From Berberis thunbergii (Eukaryota; Streptophyta; Magnoliopsida; Ranunculales; Berberidaceae), in contig QNQO01006969.1 of the NCBI GenBank assembly GCA_003290165.1, positions 186,001 to 250,000 of the forward strand: a DNA stretch of 64,000 nt. The letters are read 5' to 3'. Both the position numbers and the translations under genes were made by a program. Below the pieces are notes generated by a model. The model saw only the letters and a program-made list of their open reading frames with translations. It did not search any database and was not told the DNA's origin. Positions 23,116-34,800 of this stretch are shown here, piece by piece (position 1 is the first letter of the stretch; the number at the start of each line of letters is the position of its first letter).

Positions 23116-24365
23116 ATGAAACTCTGTTACACCTTGCTTGCTCTGCTTCTTATTCAAACTCTCTCTTCACCTCTCTTGATATCTTCTGCTCCCATACATC
23201 AAACTACAAGTGATGGTTCTTCTCCATTCCCAAGCAATTTCCTCCTTGGCACTGCCTCCTCTGCATATCAGGTATCACAAATTCTTTATTTATTTGTAAT
23301 TGTAATCAACTTTTTTTTAATATCCAAAAATTTTGAACAAAATTAAACCCATTGTTTTTTTCTAACATGCATGTATGTTGTACTGATGATCAGTATGAAG
23401 GAGCTTATTTGACTGATGGGAAAGGCTTAAACAATTGGGATGTTTTTACTCACAAATCAGGTTGGTTGTGGAGCTTCTATAAGATCATTCTAATGGTGGT
23501 GATTTCTTAGTCAAACTTAAATGAGAATTTCTGAGATGGGTTTATGGTTGTTGTTTGTTGATATTGCAGGACATGTGATGGATAGAAGTAATGGAGATGT
23601 AGCAGTTGATCATTATCATCTGTATCAGGTAACAATTTTTTGACATTTATTTTGATGTTTATTTCTTACATTTTAATCCAATAAGACATTCTTTCATCTC
23701 AACGTCATTTTCTTTGCTACCCTCATTATGTAATTGTTTAGTATAATCTAAATGTCAACTCAAAGTTATAACAATGATGATGGAGATTCTAATGTAAATC
23801 ATGCAGTATGGCATCCTTGTGAAGAATAAAAAGTATAACTCATTCACTCAATTCAGTCCATCCTTCTTTTTTATAATATTGTATTTCTGTCTGAATATTC
23901 AAAAACAACAAGGTGGAACTATTGGGATTGTTATAAATGCCATATGGTTTGAACCTATCAGTAACTCTTCAGCGGACAAAATGGCAGTGCAAAGAGCTCA
24001 GTCGTTCCTTATGAACTGGTAAGTATCTTCAGGTGTTAATGAACGCATAAAGACATAATTTAATGCAGGAAGAGTTTTTTTCCTTAATTTGACGTTCGTA
24101 CTATGTAGGTTCTTGGATCCCATCATATTTGGAAAATATCCAACAGAAATGCAAGACATCCTTGGATCGGGTTTACCTATATTTTCAAGCATTGATCTAA
24201 CAAAGCTACAAAGTGGCTTGGACTTCATCGGTATCAACCACTACACTAGTCTCTATGTCTAAGACTATAGTTCCTCTAGATGCGGACATGGGATGGGAAG
24301 TACAAGGACCGAAGGTTTTGCCTTACAAACCAGGGAAAAGGATGGCGTCCCAATTGGAGAACCAA
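23116..24365 (+). pseudogene. Captured GH1 beta-glucosidase gene, internally deleted
   Basis: Exons 23116-23271 (signal peptide LLALLLIQTL, then FPSNFLLGTASSAYQ), 23394-23460 and 23570-23628 are in order. The next exon (about 23902-24018) jumps to [15 protein letters not shown], and 24109-24365 reads FLDPIIFGKYP and GLDFIGINHYTS, then an in-frame TAA before EGFALQTREKDGVPIGEP. Exons with the acid/base TFNEP motif are skipped and the nucleophile ENG exon is absent. This is a genomic (intron-retaining) capture of a secreted family 1 glycosidase gene, not functional as an enzyme. Confidence 0.9.
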
Positions 24366-24744
24366 TATGTAATTCAAATTACAACCCCTTTAATTTCCCT
24401 ATCTTGCATTTTTCAACAGATAACTTATGCGTCTCTATGAAAGATAACAAAATGATGAGTCTCTTGATGGTAATTGAAGATCAAATGAGCATTTCATCCT
24501 TGATTAGTTAGTGAACACCATGTTTAGTACTGTTTATTTTGAGATGTTTTCTCAACTTTATAGACATTGGTTTTATTAAGAACAAGCATCCCTTGTAGAA
24601 ATGTGAATCACTTATCAGCCATCATGTCAGACAGGATGTTGCAGAAGGCCAAATATGCATATTCAGTGATCTATTCATATAACTTTGTCTTCTGATCCGA
24701 ATTATTTGATCATCGTTGGTATGTCTTTGTTGTCTGCCTTGCAG

Positions 24745-25053
24745 GTCTTCTTTACTCTAACTATGGTTGACATAGCGATTTCTCAAGCGAGCTCTTATGC
24801 ACCAGATTCTAATTAAAGGACCCAAGATTATACTATTAGACGAGGCCATGAGTACGCTTAATGTTGAATCTGAACGAGTGCTTCAAGATGCATTGGACCG
24901 AGTCATGGTGGAGCTGACTATTACTATTCAGAATGCTGATCTGATTGCAGTGGTAAAAATGGTCTCATCGCTGAAAAAAGGAAAGCATGAAACGTTGATG
25001 AAAATCAAGGATGGAGTTTATGCATTCCTTGTAGCACTTTCACATGGAGTCTG
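24745..25053 (+). pseudogene. Captured ABCB (MDR/PGP) transporter fragment
   Basis: After a GCAG acceptor the frame reads VFFTLTMVDIAISQASS, the end of the second membrane domain of ABCB transporters, and then in another frame (24797-25053) GPKIILLDEAMSTLNVESE (Walker B and D-loop), QDALDRVMV, ADLIAVVK and KGKHETLM, the end of the C-terminal nucleotide-binding domain. Walker A and the signature motif are absent. It ends at TGA 25052-25054 close to the family's normal C-terminus. Confidence 0.88.
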
Positions 25054-25289
25054 ACAGAGTTTGCAAATCAGTGGCTAGAAAATGTTGCCATCTTTCGGCA
25101 ACTGAAGTTACTTATTTAATTAGGTGAAGTTTGTAAATGATGTTGAATTGACGAGGGAACTTTATGCCCATGCCGTGTAGATTGTATATTTTTTTGTGTA
25201 TATTAAAAATTCACTGTCTATTTTTCCGTTCCAATGATAGGTTTTTAGTTTTTATTGATGCAAGTTGAGGTGCCTGAAAATTGATTTTT

Positions 25290-25775
25290 TTTCCAGGTAT
25301 GTTAACAGAACCGGCGCTTTTAAAGTGTCGGCAAAAAGTGTTAGCACAATCGGCGCTTTGCAAGCGTCGCAAAAACAGTCTTTTGCGGCGCTTTTAAGTG
25401 CCATTAAAAGGTTTTAATACAGGTTTGCTAACATAACCGACACTTTAAAAGCGTTGAAACAAGGTTTTTGACGGCGCTTTCACAGGTCTTTACCGGCGCT
25501 TTATAGCGTCATTAAAAGGGTATAAATACGACGTTGGAGTTGACATATACATCTCTTTGGCGGCGCTTATATAAGCATTTCCGGCGCTTTTGAAAGCGCC
25601 GACACTGTTAATTTGAACCGACGCTTCACTTACAAGCCGGTAATCTTTTCGCGGCACAGTCCTTTACCGGCGCTTTGACGTCACTTCCTAAAATGCCGTA
25701 TATGACCTAAATCGGTACTTATTTCGATATACCGACGCTTTGTAAAGCGTCGGTAAAAATAAATTTGTTGTAGTG
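25290..25775. repeat. Right subterminal repeats of the CACTA element
   Basis: Array of ACCGGCGCTTT and inverted GCGTCGGTA motifs up to the terminal CACTACAACAAA (inverted). It mirrors the left subterminal array at 15519-15964 and 17030-17600 and supports both belonging to one element. Confidence 0.9.
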
Positions 25776-25995
25776 TAGTGTCGACCTAAGCTGAGCTATC
25801 ATCTGTTATTGAAAGGCTGAAGACGACAGAGGTCGCGAAAAAGAGTGGTCAATGGTCGTCGTGATTTATTGGATTTCCTGGAGACCCAAGGTTTAGACAT
25901 GTTCGAATATCGTTGCTTCGCTGAGCAAGAATTCGATGATGTCGAAAAAGTCATTCTGGATTCACTGGGTGATCCGGTTGATGCTCTTTCTTAAT
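25776..25995 (+). pseudogene. Antisense-ORF fragment of the Tat gypsy, C-terminal part
   Basis: After the CACTA target duplication the frame of 15103-15518 resumes (AELSSVIERLK) with a stop, shifts by one base near 25850, then reads LLDFLETQGLDMFEYR and VILDSLGDPVDALS before TAA at 25993-25995. This acidic C-terminus, just past the 3' end of the minus-strand pol, fits the antisense accessory ORF of Tat-lineage elements. I infer the lineage from position and from the primer-binding site, not from a database match. Confidence 0.6.
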
Positions 25996-26439
25996 TGTTT
26001 TTTTATAATTTTTTTTTTCTAGAAGATCAATGGAAATTTTATATTTCGCATTTGTTGTGTTCAGTATGTCTAGCTTATCAATTTTTTATTTACAACATTC
26101 CTAGCAGATTTCTGACTTGTTCGTCTAGATTTTTATGAATGGCTTCGATGTTCGACATTCTAGTCGTGAAAAAGCTCTTTTACGAAATCTAATTCTATAT
26201 CTAGATAACGAAGTTGTACATTATAGTCGACGAGAAAAAGTTTGGCTCTTACATCCTCATACTTTGTTACTTCATGGTTGATCAAGCCAGAAGTTTTTGT
26301 TTTTATGTCTGACTCATTTGTCTGGTACATATATTTGTTTTTTTTGATACTCTAGTTGTGTTGTATATTTTCAAGAGTTGGGTTTTTATCTGACTTCCTT
26401 GTCCTAAATGAATTCTTGTCGTTTTGAATTCTAGAGCAA

Positions 26440-27480
26440 AGAAGTTCATTGATAATATCTGGTAGCATTTTCACCCTTTTTGTTTTCCAACAAGTATGTT
26501 CCTAGTCTGTTGATCTTTATTACTCTGTATGGTCCTTCTCAATTTGGTCTTAGCTTGCCCACTCCAGGTTCCTTTGTGTTGAGTTAGATTTTTCGTAGTA
26601 CCTAGTTGCCAGTGTTAAAAGTGCGAGTTCACACCCTTTTGTTGTAGTATCTGCCCAGACGCTGTTGGTAGGTTGTTGTTTTGATAGAGGTTGTTTTTCA
26701 TTTTTCCTTGAGGAGGTCCAACTCGACTTTCAATGCTTCGATGTTGTTCTCAGTGTGGAATTTTTTAGTTCAGAATGTTGGCATACCGATCTCCACGGGT
26801 ATCATTGTTTTTTATCCGTATGCGAGGGTGAAAGGTGTTTCTCCCATCGAAGTTCATTTTGTTGTTCTGTATGCCCAAAGGACGCTAGGTAACTCGGATG
26901 TCAACAATCCTTTTGCTGTCTCGAGCCTTCTTTTGATTACTTCCAAGATTGTCCTGTTGGTGACCTCGGCTCATCCGTTTGCTTGTGATGAATGGGCGCA
27001 GATAAGTATTGCTGGATATTCAGGTTTTCGCATAGCTCCTTGACCTTCTTGCCTTCGAATTGCTTCCCATTGTCTATGACAATTACCCTTGGGATCCTGA
27101 ATCTGCATTTAATGTCTTTCCAAAGAAACTTCTCAACTTGGGCTTCTCCTATCATCGTGAGGGGTTCTACTTCTACCCACTTAGTGAAGTAGTCTACTGC
27201 TACAAGAAGAAATTTCTTATTGTGGGACATGGGGAGTGGTCCTATGATGTCCATTCCCCATTACACGAATGGCTAGGGGCTACTCATCGGGATCAGGTTT
27301 TGTCCCGACATGTGAGTGTACGGGGCAAATCTCTGGCATTTGTCACACTTGAGAACAAGGTTTTGAGCACCTACTTGCATCATTGGCCAGTAATAACCCA
27401 ATGTGAGTACTTTATGGGCCAACGCTCTTCCCCTGGGTGATTTTCGCATGTATCGTGGTGGATCTCTTGCAGAGCATATT
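26440..27480 (-). pseudogene. Gypsy integrase (Tat element)
   Basis: The minus strand shows the zinc-binding N-terminal region (EIHHDTCENHPG near 27470), then MDIIGPLP and VAVDYFTKWVE (first catalytic Asp), VIVIDNGKQFEGK (second Asp), then a degenerate region where the catalytic Glu should lie, ELPSVLWAYRTT, and finally a GPY/F-like LRPN and GPYRVIKI. Stops and frameshifts interrupt it. Confidence 0.85.
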
Positions 27481-27716
27481 TAGCATCTTCTGGTGAAAGG
27501 CATCTTAGCAACAGGCTTGTGGTAGACCTTTTGTAAAGTCTATCATTGATCATTGTGTATCATGTTGCCTGATTTTGTAATTTTCGGGCTTCCATCTTAT
27601 CCGTTGGGAGTTCTCCATTTGATATATAAGCCAAGGTTGGAGTTGTCCAGCTGTTTTCTTTATCGTGGCCCATGTTTCTTCCGCCTGGTTTTCAAGTATG
27701 GAGCTTCCTTGCATCA

Positions 27717-28600
27717 TCATGACAAGCGAATTATCATTGTCTTAGTTGTCGATGCCTTCTTTGCTAGTTCGTTGTCTCTTTTGTTTTCTGCCCTTGCGCA
27801 CCGTTGAGTGATCGCATTCCAAAAGCCTTCTACTAGCTCTGTGGTTTTATGGTGGTAAGATATCATTCGGGTATCTTTGACTTGAAACTCCCCGTTTAGT
27901 TGATTGACCACTAGCTTGGAATCAGTAAAGACACGAATGTCTTTTATTCCCAACGACTTTGCTAACTATAGCCTTGCTGCCATACTTTCGTATTTGGCTT
28001 TGTTGTTGGAGGCTTTAAAGTTAATTTATATCGCTTTCTCTAATGCGATGCCTTTCGAGTTGTATAGGATTAGTCCAGCTTCGCTTCCCGCCTCGTTGGA
28101 TGCTCTATCACAGTGCAGGATCCATTCGACGGTGATTGGTTTGGATTATTCTTTTTCGCTCTTGCTTTTCATCTATTGGTTGCTGCTTCCTATGAATTCG
28201 GCGATGAAATTTGCTAGTGCCTGAGCTTTGATAGCGGTTCTGGGGGCATAGTTGATATCGAATTGTCCAAGTTCTATTGCCCATTTCACCATCCTCCCCA
28301 ATAGATTTGGTTTGTGCAATACCGACCAAAGCAGTTGTTTGGTCATAACCGTGATTGGGTGTGCTTGGAAGTACGGTCATAGTTTTCTTGACGACGTGAT
28401 CAAGGCGAGTGTCAATTTCTCTAGGGCTGGATAATTGATTTTTGCATCCGCAAGTGTTTTGTTGATGTAGTATACTGATTTTTGCACACCTTTTTCGATA
28501 CTAAGCTGAGCTTACCGCGTGGTCAGACACATATAGATATAGATACAGTTCTTCCCCATGTTCGGCTTTGTTAGTAGCATTGTGCTCCCCATATAAGATT
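27717..28600 (-). pseudogene. Gypsy RNase H domains (Tat element)
   Basis: At 28600-28250 the minus strand follows the reverse-transcriptase-linked RNase H with phrases like VLHKPN and MVKWAIELGQFDI spread over frames. At 27953-27717 a second RNase H-like segment reads IRVFTDSKLVVNQLNGEF and AENKRDNELAKKAS. Possession of a second, archaeal-type RNase H module before integrase is a known feature of the Tat lineage. Confidence 0.72.
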
Positions 28601-28869
28601 TTAGGCTTTGAAAAGCTTCCTCGCATTATGCAGTCCACTCAAATGTCATGTTTCCCTTCAAATTATGAAAAAAAACAAACATTTGTCCGATGATCTAGAG
28701 ATGAACCTATTCAGGGCTGCTATTCTTCCATTAAGACTTTGTACACCTTTTATGTTTGTTGGTGACAACATGTTGAGAAGCGTCTGTATTTGCTTTGGAT
28801 CAACCGCAATTCACCTTTTATGTTTGGTCATAACCTCATTTCTTCTTCCAACTGTCCAGTGTTAGGTCT

Positions 28870-29345
28870 AACTCGTGGGTTGGTTGGAGCCATATTATCA
28901 TCTGGAAAGTTCGAACTCGTCTGACCAAGTTGTTGCGAAAGCTCCTCCGATCATTATAGTAATTGTTATTTGTGAGGAGTCTTTATTGTTGCGAAATGAC
29001 ACAAACTTTTGGTTGATCTCCTTTGATTCTCCTGATAGCATTGTCGGTATGGTATTTTAAGCATTGGTTCATAGTTGAAGAGACTGCGTATCATGACTCT
29101 ATCAACAAAATACTATATTGCTCGTTTTGGGACCAATGCTGGCACGACTTTAAAACGCGTAATACTTTGTAGATCCAACCTTGTAGATATATAGCACATC
29201 CCCTTCCCTCACCTAGGCGATGTGGGATTATAATCTCCTCTTGGTAGCTCGCCCAACCCCTCTTGGGATCCACGGGCCTATTGGGCTTCGCCATCATGTG
29301 TTTCTCCCTCACCTTACCCCTCAAGTCCGCTCACACAAGGGTATC
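28870..29345. mobile_element. Foreign insert replacing the reverse transcriptase core, LTR/TRIM-like
   Basis: Between the protease end (about 29368) and the reverse transcriptase C-terminal remnant (28600-28860, with NPKQIQTLL on the minus strand) the expected palm domain is missing. Instead a sequence appears that on the minus strand contains CACATCGCCTAGGTGAGG and ACGCGTTTTAAAGTCGTG, phrases common near the ends of plant LTR and TRIM elements. I could not define its borders or a target duplication. Confidence 0.45.
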
Positions 29346-29367
29346 ACACTGCGCCAATTGTGTGTAT

Positions 29368-29640
29368 CTAGGGTCTCCCGAGTAGCATGTTGTACGCAGA
29401 AGGAACACCAATGACAAGGAAGTCTTTCAATAATACTAGTTGATTTCCTGGTTCTCTTGCTTCGACTGATACTTGAATCATCCCCAGTGGACGACATTGT
29501 TCCATGCTGAAACCCATAATAGGTTGATTGCTAGGTGATAGCATCTCATTAGTGAGCCACAACCTTCAAAAAACTGTTACGTATAGGAGGTTAGCCAAAC
29601 TACCAATGTCGACCAACACCTTATTGATTTTACATCTAGC
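29368..29640 (-). pseudogene. Gypsy aspartic protease (Tat element)
   Basis: The minus strand reads VLVDIGSLANLLY at about 29600-29640 (the catalytic Asp of the usual DTG motif followed by Ile) and ends AYNMLLGRP near 29370, the conserved end of plant gypsy proteases. Confidence 0.8.
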
Positions 29641-30528
29641 TATCATAACCGAGATTACTAAGGCAACATTTGCGGGAAATTAACCCCGTCTGCATTTTTG
29701 TTTGAGAAGGTCAGAGTCCTCTGCATTGTCTTTGTGCGCTGTGCTGACAATTATTGGTATCCGATCTTTGCTTGAAGGTCTCTGGCTACTCACTTTTAGG
29801 ATCGGTTGGATTGCTCAATTTCTCCAACTGCACTATCCAAGACGTATATTGTCTCCTTTGGTTGTTCCCCCGAGATGATTGTTTCGTCCTTGAGTTTGAT
29901 GAATTCTCCGAGTTTTCTTTCTTTGATATGGAGTTCGATCTCGTCTTTCAGACTATGACAGTCTTCGGTATCGTGGTCGTAGTCATTGTTGAAAAGCTAG
30001 TGTTTGCTTTTATTCCGTTTATCTGGATCTCCTCTCATTTTTGTGGCCATTTGACATTGTCCCTTCCTATTATAGCTTTAAGGACCTCGCTTCGACTCGC
30101 TACAAGACCATGAACGATTTCTCTGCTTGTTCACATCTGGGCTTCTTCGGTTGTAGTTTTCCAAACTTTCTTTGGTTAAATTTGAAACTGTTATTGACCC
30201 GATTTCTCTTAAGCTAGGTGAGATCTTTTTGAGGTTTGTTGCCCTCCAGGTCTTGGATGAGTCTATCCACCATCTCGATTATGTGGTTCACCTGAGCCAT
30301 GAGCATCTCTACTTGGGGGTCCGAGGGGATCCCCCAAGATGTCAGAGATGTCTGAATTCTTACCTGTTGAAGCTCTCTTCTTTCTGGCACAATTGGTTCG
30401 GCGGTTGTTGCTGGATCGATATTAGGTGACATGTCGTATTGTTCACTACCAGGTTGAAAATTTGTGGAACGTTCCATTAACTTTGATAGTTGTTTGATTG
30501 TTAACCAGATTTTGGTAAACTTTGTCAC
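29641..30528 (-). pseudogene. Gag region of the Tat element
   Basis: The longest frame is at 30214-30528, starting ATG next to the primer-binding site and reading a polar, Gln-rich protein (QVEMLMAQVNHIIEMVDRL) of the Tat gag N-terminal type. Left of 30214 only broken frames remain. I did not find an intact zinc knuckle. Confidence 0.55.
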
Positions 30529-30558
30529 TGTGGATCTTTTTTTAGAAAGGAAACTCGT

Positions 30559-30581
30559 CGTTCCCCATGGACAACGTCAAA
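30559..30581 (-). promoter_or_regulatory. Decayed primer-binding site of the Tat element
   Basis: On the minus strand it reads TTTGACGTTGTCCATGGGG then AACG. It differs from the usual Tat site TTTGGCGCCGTCTGTGGGG only by C/T and G/A transitions. It lies 2 bp inside the LTR end (...GCATCA). Confidence 0.72.
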
Positions 30582-30582
30582 C

Positions 30583-31130
30583 TGATGCGTTCAAAAAATT
30601 ATCCTCCTATGAGTTTGATATGCAAAACAGATGCTAGACTGCCAAAGACCACCATTTTGGCGCTCGAAGATACTCTGATGCTTAAGTCAACAACTCTGTT
30701 TGAAGAAGGAAGTAAGTCTGAACAAAACTCAATTAAAGTTGCATACCTGTGTCGAATGTTCTCTTTACCTTTTGTAATGGTTGTGGTAAATTCTCTGCAT
30801 GACTCAAGTATGTGAGGTGCAACGGAAGGAAATCTTTCTCGTAATAGTCTCCTCCTTGATAGAGATGCGTCCGTGGAGGCGTAACTCTCTCCACGACTTT
30901 TTTTGGTGCAACATTCATCTTCTTTATGAGAGAACTCGTGTCGAGCCTTGATTTAGGCTTTGATTCGTTTGGGCTTCGATTATGTCTTCTTATAGTGGGC
31001 CTTGTCTAGGCCTCTATGGTTGACTTTATTCTTCCTGGGTTTTACGAGCTGGCCCAGAAGATGGGACGCCAAATCCTCGTGATAGATGTTATCTGCCCCA
31101 TGTATGGCCACGATGATCGGTCTATGCTGA
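30583..31130 (-). repeat. 5' LTR of the Tat element, right border uncertain
   Basis: The inner border is TGATGCGTT on the plus strand (...CATCA on the minus). Inside, the minus strand has GTTGACTTAAGCATCAGAGT, a phrase conserved near the LTR end of Tat-lineage elements (usually with GAGCGTCGGAG). The outer border is near 31130-31137. No second copy was found in the window. Confidence 0.5.
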
Positions 31131-31317
31131 TGTACCATTATGAAAATATCAACAAATACACATTTTACCTTAAGGAAGACATATAGTTCTCATTCAATGA
31201 TCGAATGAGCATTTAGTTTCTTCCCTCAAGGCATCAAAGCATATATATACTAACAGAGTAATTATTACAAATTTCAAATTAGGGTAAAATTTATGTTTTC
31301 GTTATTACACAAAAACT
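31131..31317 (+). repeat. 187-bp direct repeat, copy 1
   Basis: It starts TGTACCATTATGAAAATATC and matches 36456-36640 almost throughout (AATGATCGAATGAGCATTT, GAGTAATTATTACAAATTT, TAGGGTAAAATTTATG). It is interrupted at its right end by the hAT-like sequence at 31318. It may be leader sequence of element X. Confidence 0.8.
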
Positions 31318-31510
31318 TAGGGGTGGGCAAAGTCGGTTCGGTTCGGTTTGAGGCCCAAACCGCTTTCGAACCATTTTCAATCGGTTAGCCCAAATCCAAA
31401 ACCAAAACCGAATTTGTATATGGTAAATCCTGAAATTCGGTTCGGTCCGGTTCGGTTGGGCTGAAAGTTCGATTTTAACTTTTTCAGCCCATTTTGACAG
31501 GCCCATTTTT
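31318..31510. mobile_element. Truncated hAT-like end with CGGTTCGGTT repeats
   Basis: It begins TAGGGGTGGGCAAAGTCGG, sharing the 12-bp TAGGGGTGGGCA terminus of the other hAT elements here, followed by CGGTTCGGTTCGG and inverted AACCGAA repeats. No right terminal repeat is seen; the LINE follows. Confidence 0.6.
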
Positions 31511-31830
31511 AGCCCAAATGAAAATTGACAATGAACTTTTTCTTTGTTTGTGTCTTTCTCAAACGCAAAGATCTATCAACCAAAAATAAACAATCACAAA
31601 AGCAATCAATACATGGCTTGGAAAAAGCTTTTCCATTTTTTTTTTTTATAGAAAAATCAGGTCAATTAGGGAATGGAAATATAAGAGTATCAAGAACAAG
31701 ATGATATCCAGAAAATCTCTTGACCATTAAAGGTTCAAAACTTGAAATCTCATAACAAAATACTTCTACGTCCACCATATGATTCAATTGCTTTAACTAG
31801 GAAAACAAAAACAGAACATAATAAAAAAAA

Positions 31831-34800
31831 ATGAACGACTCCATTAAGCGAACCCGAAAGTGTAGAACCAATATAGCAAGCTTTCAACATGATGAAGTGG
31901 AAAGAGAAGTTAGCCTGACTCAAGGTATATCCAAACCTACTCAATCTAGTAATAAGAAAGGCGAAACCCACAGCCCAGACCAGGGTGATGACATTATCCC
32001 TAACATACCTCAATGATAAGAGTCGCTTGCTGGAATATTAGGGGTCTTAATGACCCCCTTAAACAAAATGAAGTTAGGAAGTTTATAGTTAAACAAAAAG
32101 TTAGTATGGTTGGATTAGTTCAGACCAAGGTCAGCAATGAAAAGAAAGATCAAATTCAAAGAGGCATATTCAAAGACTGGTTAGTTGTGGACAATAATGA
32201 CTTGGTTCAAGGAGGTCGTCTATGGGTAGCGTGGGATGCTCAAGCAGTAACTGTCAATATAAAAGCTCGTTCGGATCAATCCTTAACGGTGGAAACTATA
32301 TGGCCTAATGGATACACATGCATTCTGAGTTTTATTTATGGTAAAACCAATTACATGGAGCGAAATAGACTGTGGAAGGAGATTGAAAATATGGGCAGCA
32401 CTATCAAAACTCCTTGGGCAGTTATAGGCGACTACAATTCCATTCTTAATTCTCAAGAAAGAGTTGGTGGTGAAGAAATCAAACCTTTTCATTTTGTGGA
32501 CTTATTGAACTATGTTCAAAAGACTCAGTTGTATGATTGCAAGTTCAAAGGGTGTTTTTTAACTTGGTGCAATAAATAGGTAGGTTTGGAAAGGATCATG
32601 TCCAAGCTGGACAGAGTCATGGTGAATAAAGAATGGATTACCAATATACCGGACTCAGAAACATACTTCCTAACAGCAGGTATCACTGACCACTCCCCAG
32701 TGGTTCTCACAATCTATGATCATCAGAATGTAGGTCCGATCCTGTTCAAATTCTACAATTATTGGGTCCATGAACCAGGGTATATGCCAGTGATTGAACA
32801 GGCTTGGAGAGAACCTGTCATAGGAAATGCAATGTATTGTTTGATCCAAAAGCTTAAAAGAGTGAAACACAAGCTTATTGGGTGGAGGAAAAATAGATTC
32901 CTAAATGCTAGTTCAAATGTTCTAACATCCAAACAGCATATGGAACGAACACAAGTGGCTATCCAACAACAACCTATGAACTCTGAGCTATTGATACAGG
33001 AAAGAAAAACCATTAAAGATTATGTTACAGCAGCTAGAGGAGAAGAATCAGAAGCTAAACAGAAAGCTAAAGCTAAGCACATGCTGGTGGGGGATGAGAA
33101 TGTAAAGTATTTCCATGATTATATCAAGGAACGCAAAAAAAAAAGGATTCTTTCTCTATACACTGACAGCCAGGAAAAAATTGAGGACATTGAAGCAATA
33201 TGAGCAGAGTGCGTGAGACATTTTGAAGGAGTCTTCGGAGGTGACCTTGAACCATATGATGTCAGTATTATTGATAAATTTTGACAGAGTGGTCACAGAC
33301 GAGGAAAGCGAGGATCTTACAAAACTGGTTACTCGCAATGAAGTTACAGAAGCTCTTTCCATGATTGACTCAGACAAATCCCCAGGTTCGGATGGATTTT
33401 CTTCCTTCATCTTCAAGTGAGCATGGCGTATTATTGGAGATGATTTCTACAAAGCAGTTAGAAACTTCTTTGACAGAGGAAAGATAGTGCTAGAGGTAAA
33501 TGCAACATGTGTTATTTTAATTCCTAAAATTACTAATGCAACCTCGCTCAATGATTTCAAACCTATTTCGTGTTGCAATGTTGTTTATAAATGTTTAACA
33601 AAGATCATGAAGAACAGGATGCGAGCAGTGGTGCAAAGGCTGGTTAGTCCAAACCAATCAGCTTTCATCAAAGGCCGCCTCATTTCGGATAATATTATGC
33701 TTGCCCATGAGCTAGTAAGGAATTACCATAGAGATCAAGGGCCTCCTAGATGTGCGGCGAAAATAGATCTACGCAAGGCGTATGACACAATCAGATGGGA
33801 GTCTATATCTCATATCTTGAAAAAGCTCCAGTTCCCTCCAAAATTCATTAATTGGATATTCGTGTGCATCTCAACTCCAAAATACTCTATAGCAGTGAAT
33901 GGCTCACCAAAAGGTTTCATTAAGGCAATGCGAGGAATCAGGCAAGGCTGCCCAATGTCTCCATACCTTTTCGTTTTGATCATGGAACTTTTTAATTTGC
34001 TTCTGAAGGAGAAAGCTTTGCAAGGGGATTATAAACTGCATCACAAATGTAGAGACCCCCAAATTACTCACCTGAGCTTTGCGGATGATCTTATGGCCTT
34101 CTTCCATGGTGATGCACAGTTGCACGAGTCCTGGGAACGTTCAGAAAATGCATGGGCCTCACTGTTAATTGCAACAAAAGCAACAACACTTCAGAGCTTC
34201 CAGTGAGGTATCTAGGGCTCCCCCTCATATCCACTAGGCTTTCATACAATGATTGTTGCCCTCTTATTGACAGGATCAGAAAGAGAGTGAGCTCCTGGAA
34301 AAATCGATCCCTATCCTATGCTGGTAGGCTCACTATTATAAAGGCTGTGTTAAATAGCATGCATATTTTTTGGAGTTCGTGCTATACTCTTCCTCAAGAA
34401 GTAGTGGTGGAAATCACTTCTATAATGAGAAACTTCCTATGGTCGGCATCAGACAAATATCATTCAGTCCCACTTGTAAACTGGAAAAAAATCAGCCACC
34501 CCTATAATAAAGGAGGGCTAGGAGTGAGATGCGTCAAGACAGCTAACATGGCAGCCATGACAAGGTACATATGGAATATTGTATCGAACAAGGACACCCT
34601 ATGGGTCCAATGGACCAAGAAAAATTTGATCAAAGGTAGGGATTTCTGGTTGATGGGGATCCCAAAAGACGCCTCGTGGTGCTGGCGCGACATTCTCAAT
34701 TGCAGGGATTATGCCAACACTTTAATCACCCATGCTATTGGTGATGGTAATGACACTTCTTTATGGAAAGACCCGTGGCATCCAAAAGGAATTCTGATGA

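Larger units (their letters stand above)
15519..25775 (+). mobile_element. CACTA (En/Spm) transposon with many captured gene fragments, 10.26 kb
   Basis: The left end reads CACTACAAAAAACG and the right end, inverted, CACTACAACAAATTT. The 3-bp target duplication is TAG on both sides (15516-15518 and 25776-25778). Both subterminal regions are dense in GCGCCGGTA-type motifs in both orientations. Removing the element with one TAG restores continuous spacing of the interrupted antisense ORF. Inside lie a Transposase_24-like gene (18479-19591), a nested Pack-hAT and fragments of at least seven host genes, all plus strand. I see no TNP2/TNPD (Transposase_21) gene, so mobility would need help in trans. 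Confidence 0.93.
25996..31130 (-). mobile_element. Tat-lineage Ty3/gypsy retrotransposon, defective
   Basis: Read on the minus strand: 5' LTR (about 30583-31130), primer-binding site (30559-30581), gag (about 30528 downward), protease, partial reverse transcriptase, RNase H, integrase (27480-26440), then the antisense ORF on the opposite strand (25995 leftward). The domain order PR-RT-RH-IN is gypsy. All frames are broken. No 3' LTR is seen; the left side is cut off at the junction with the X LTR at 15102. Confidence 0.75.
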
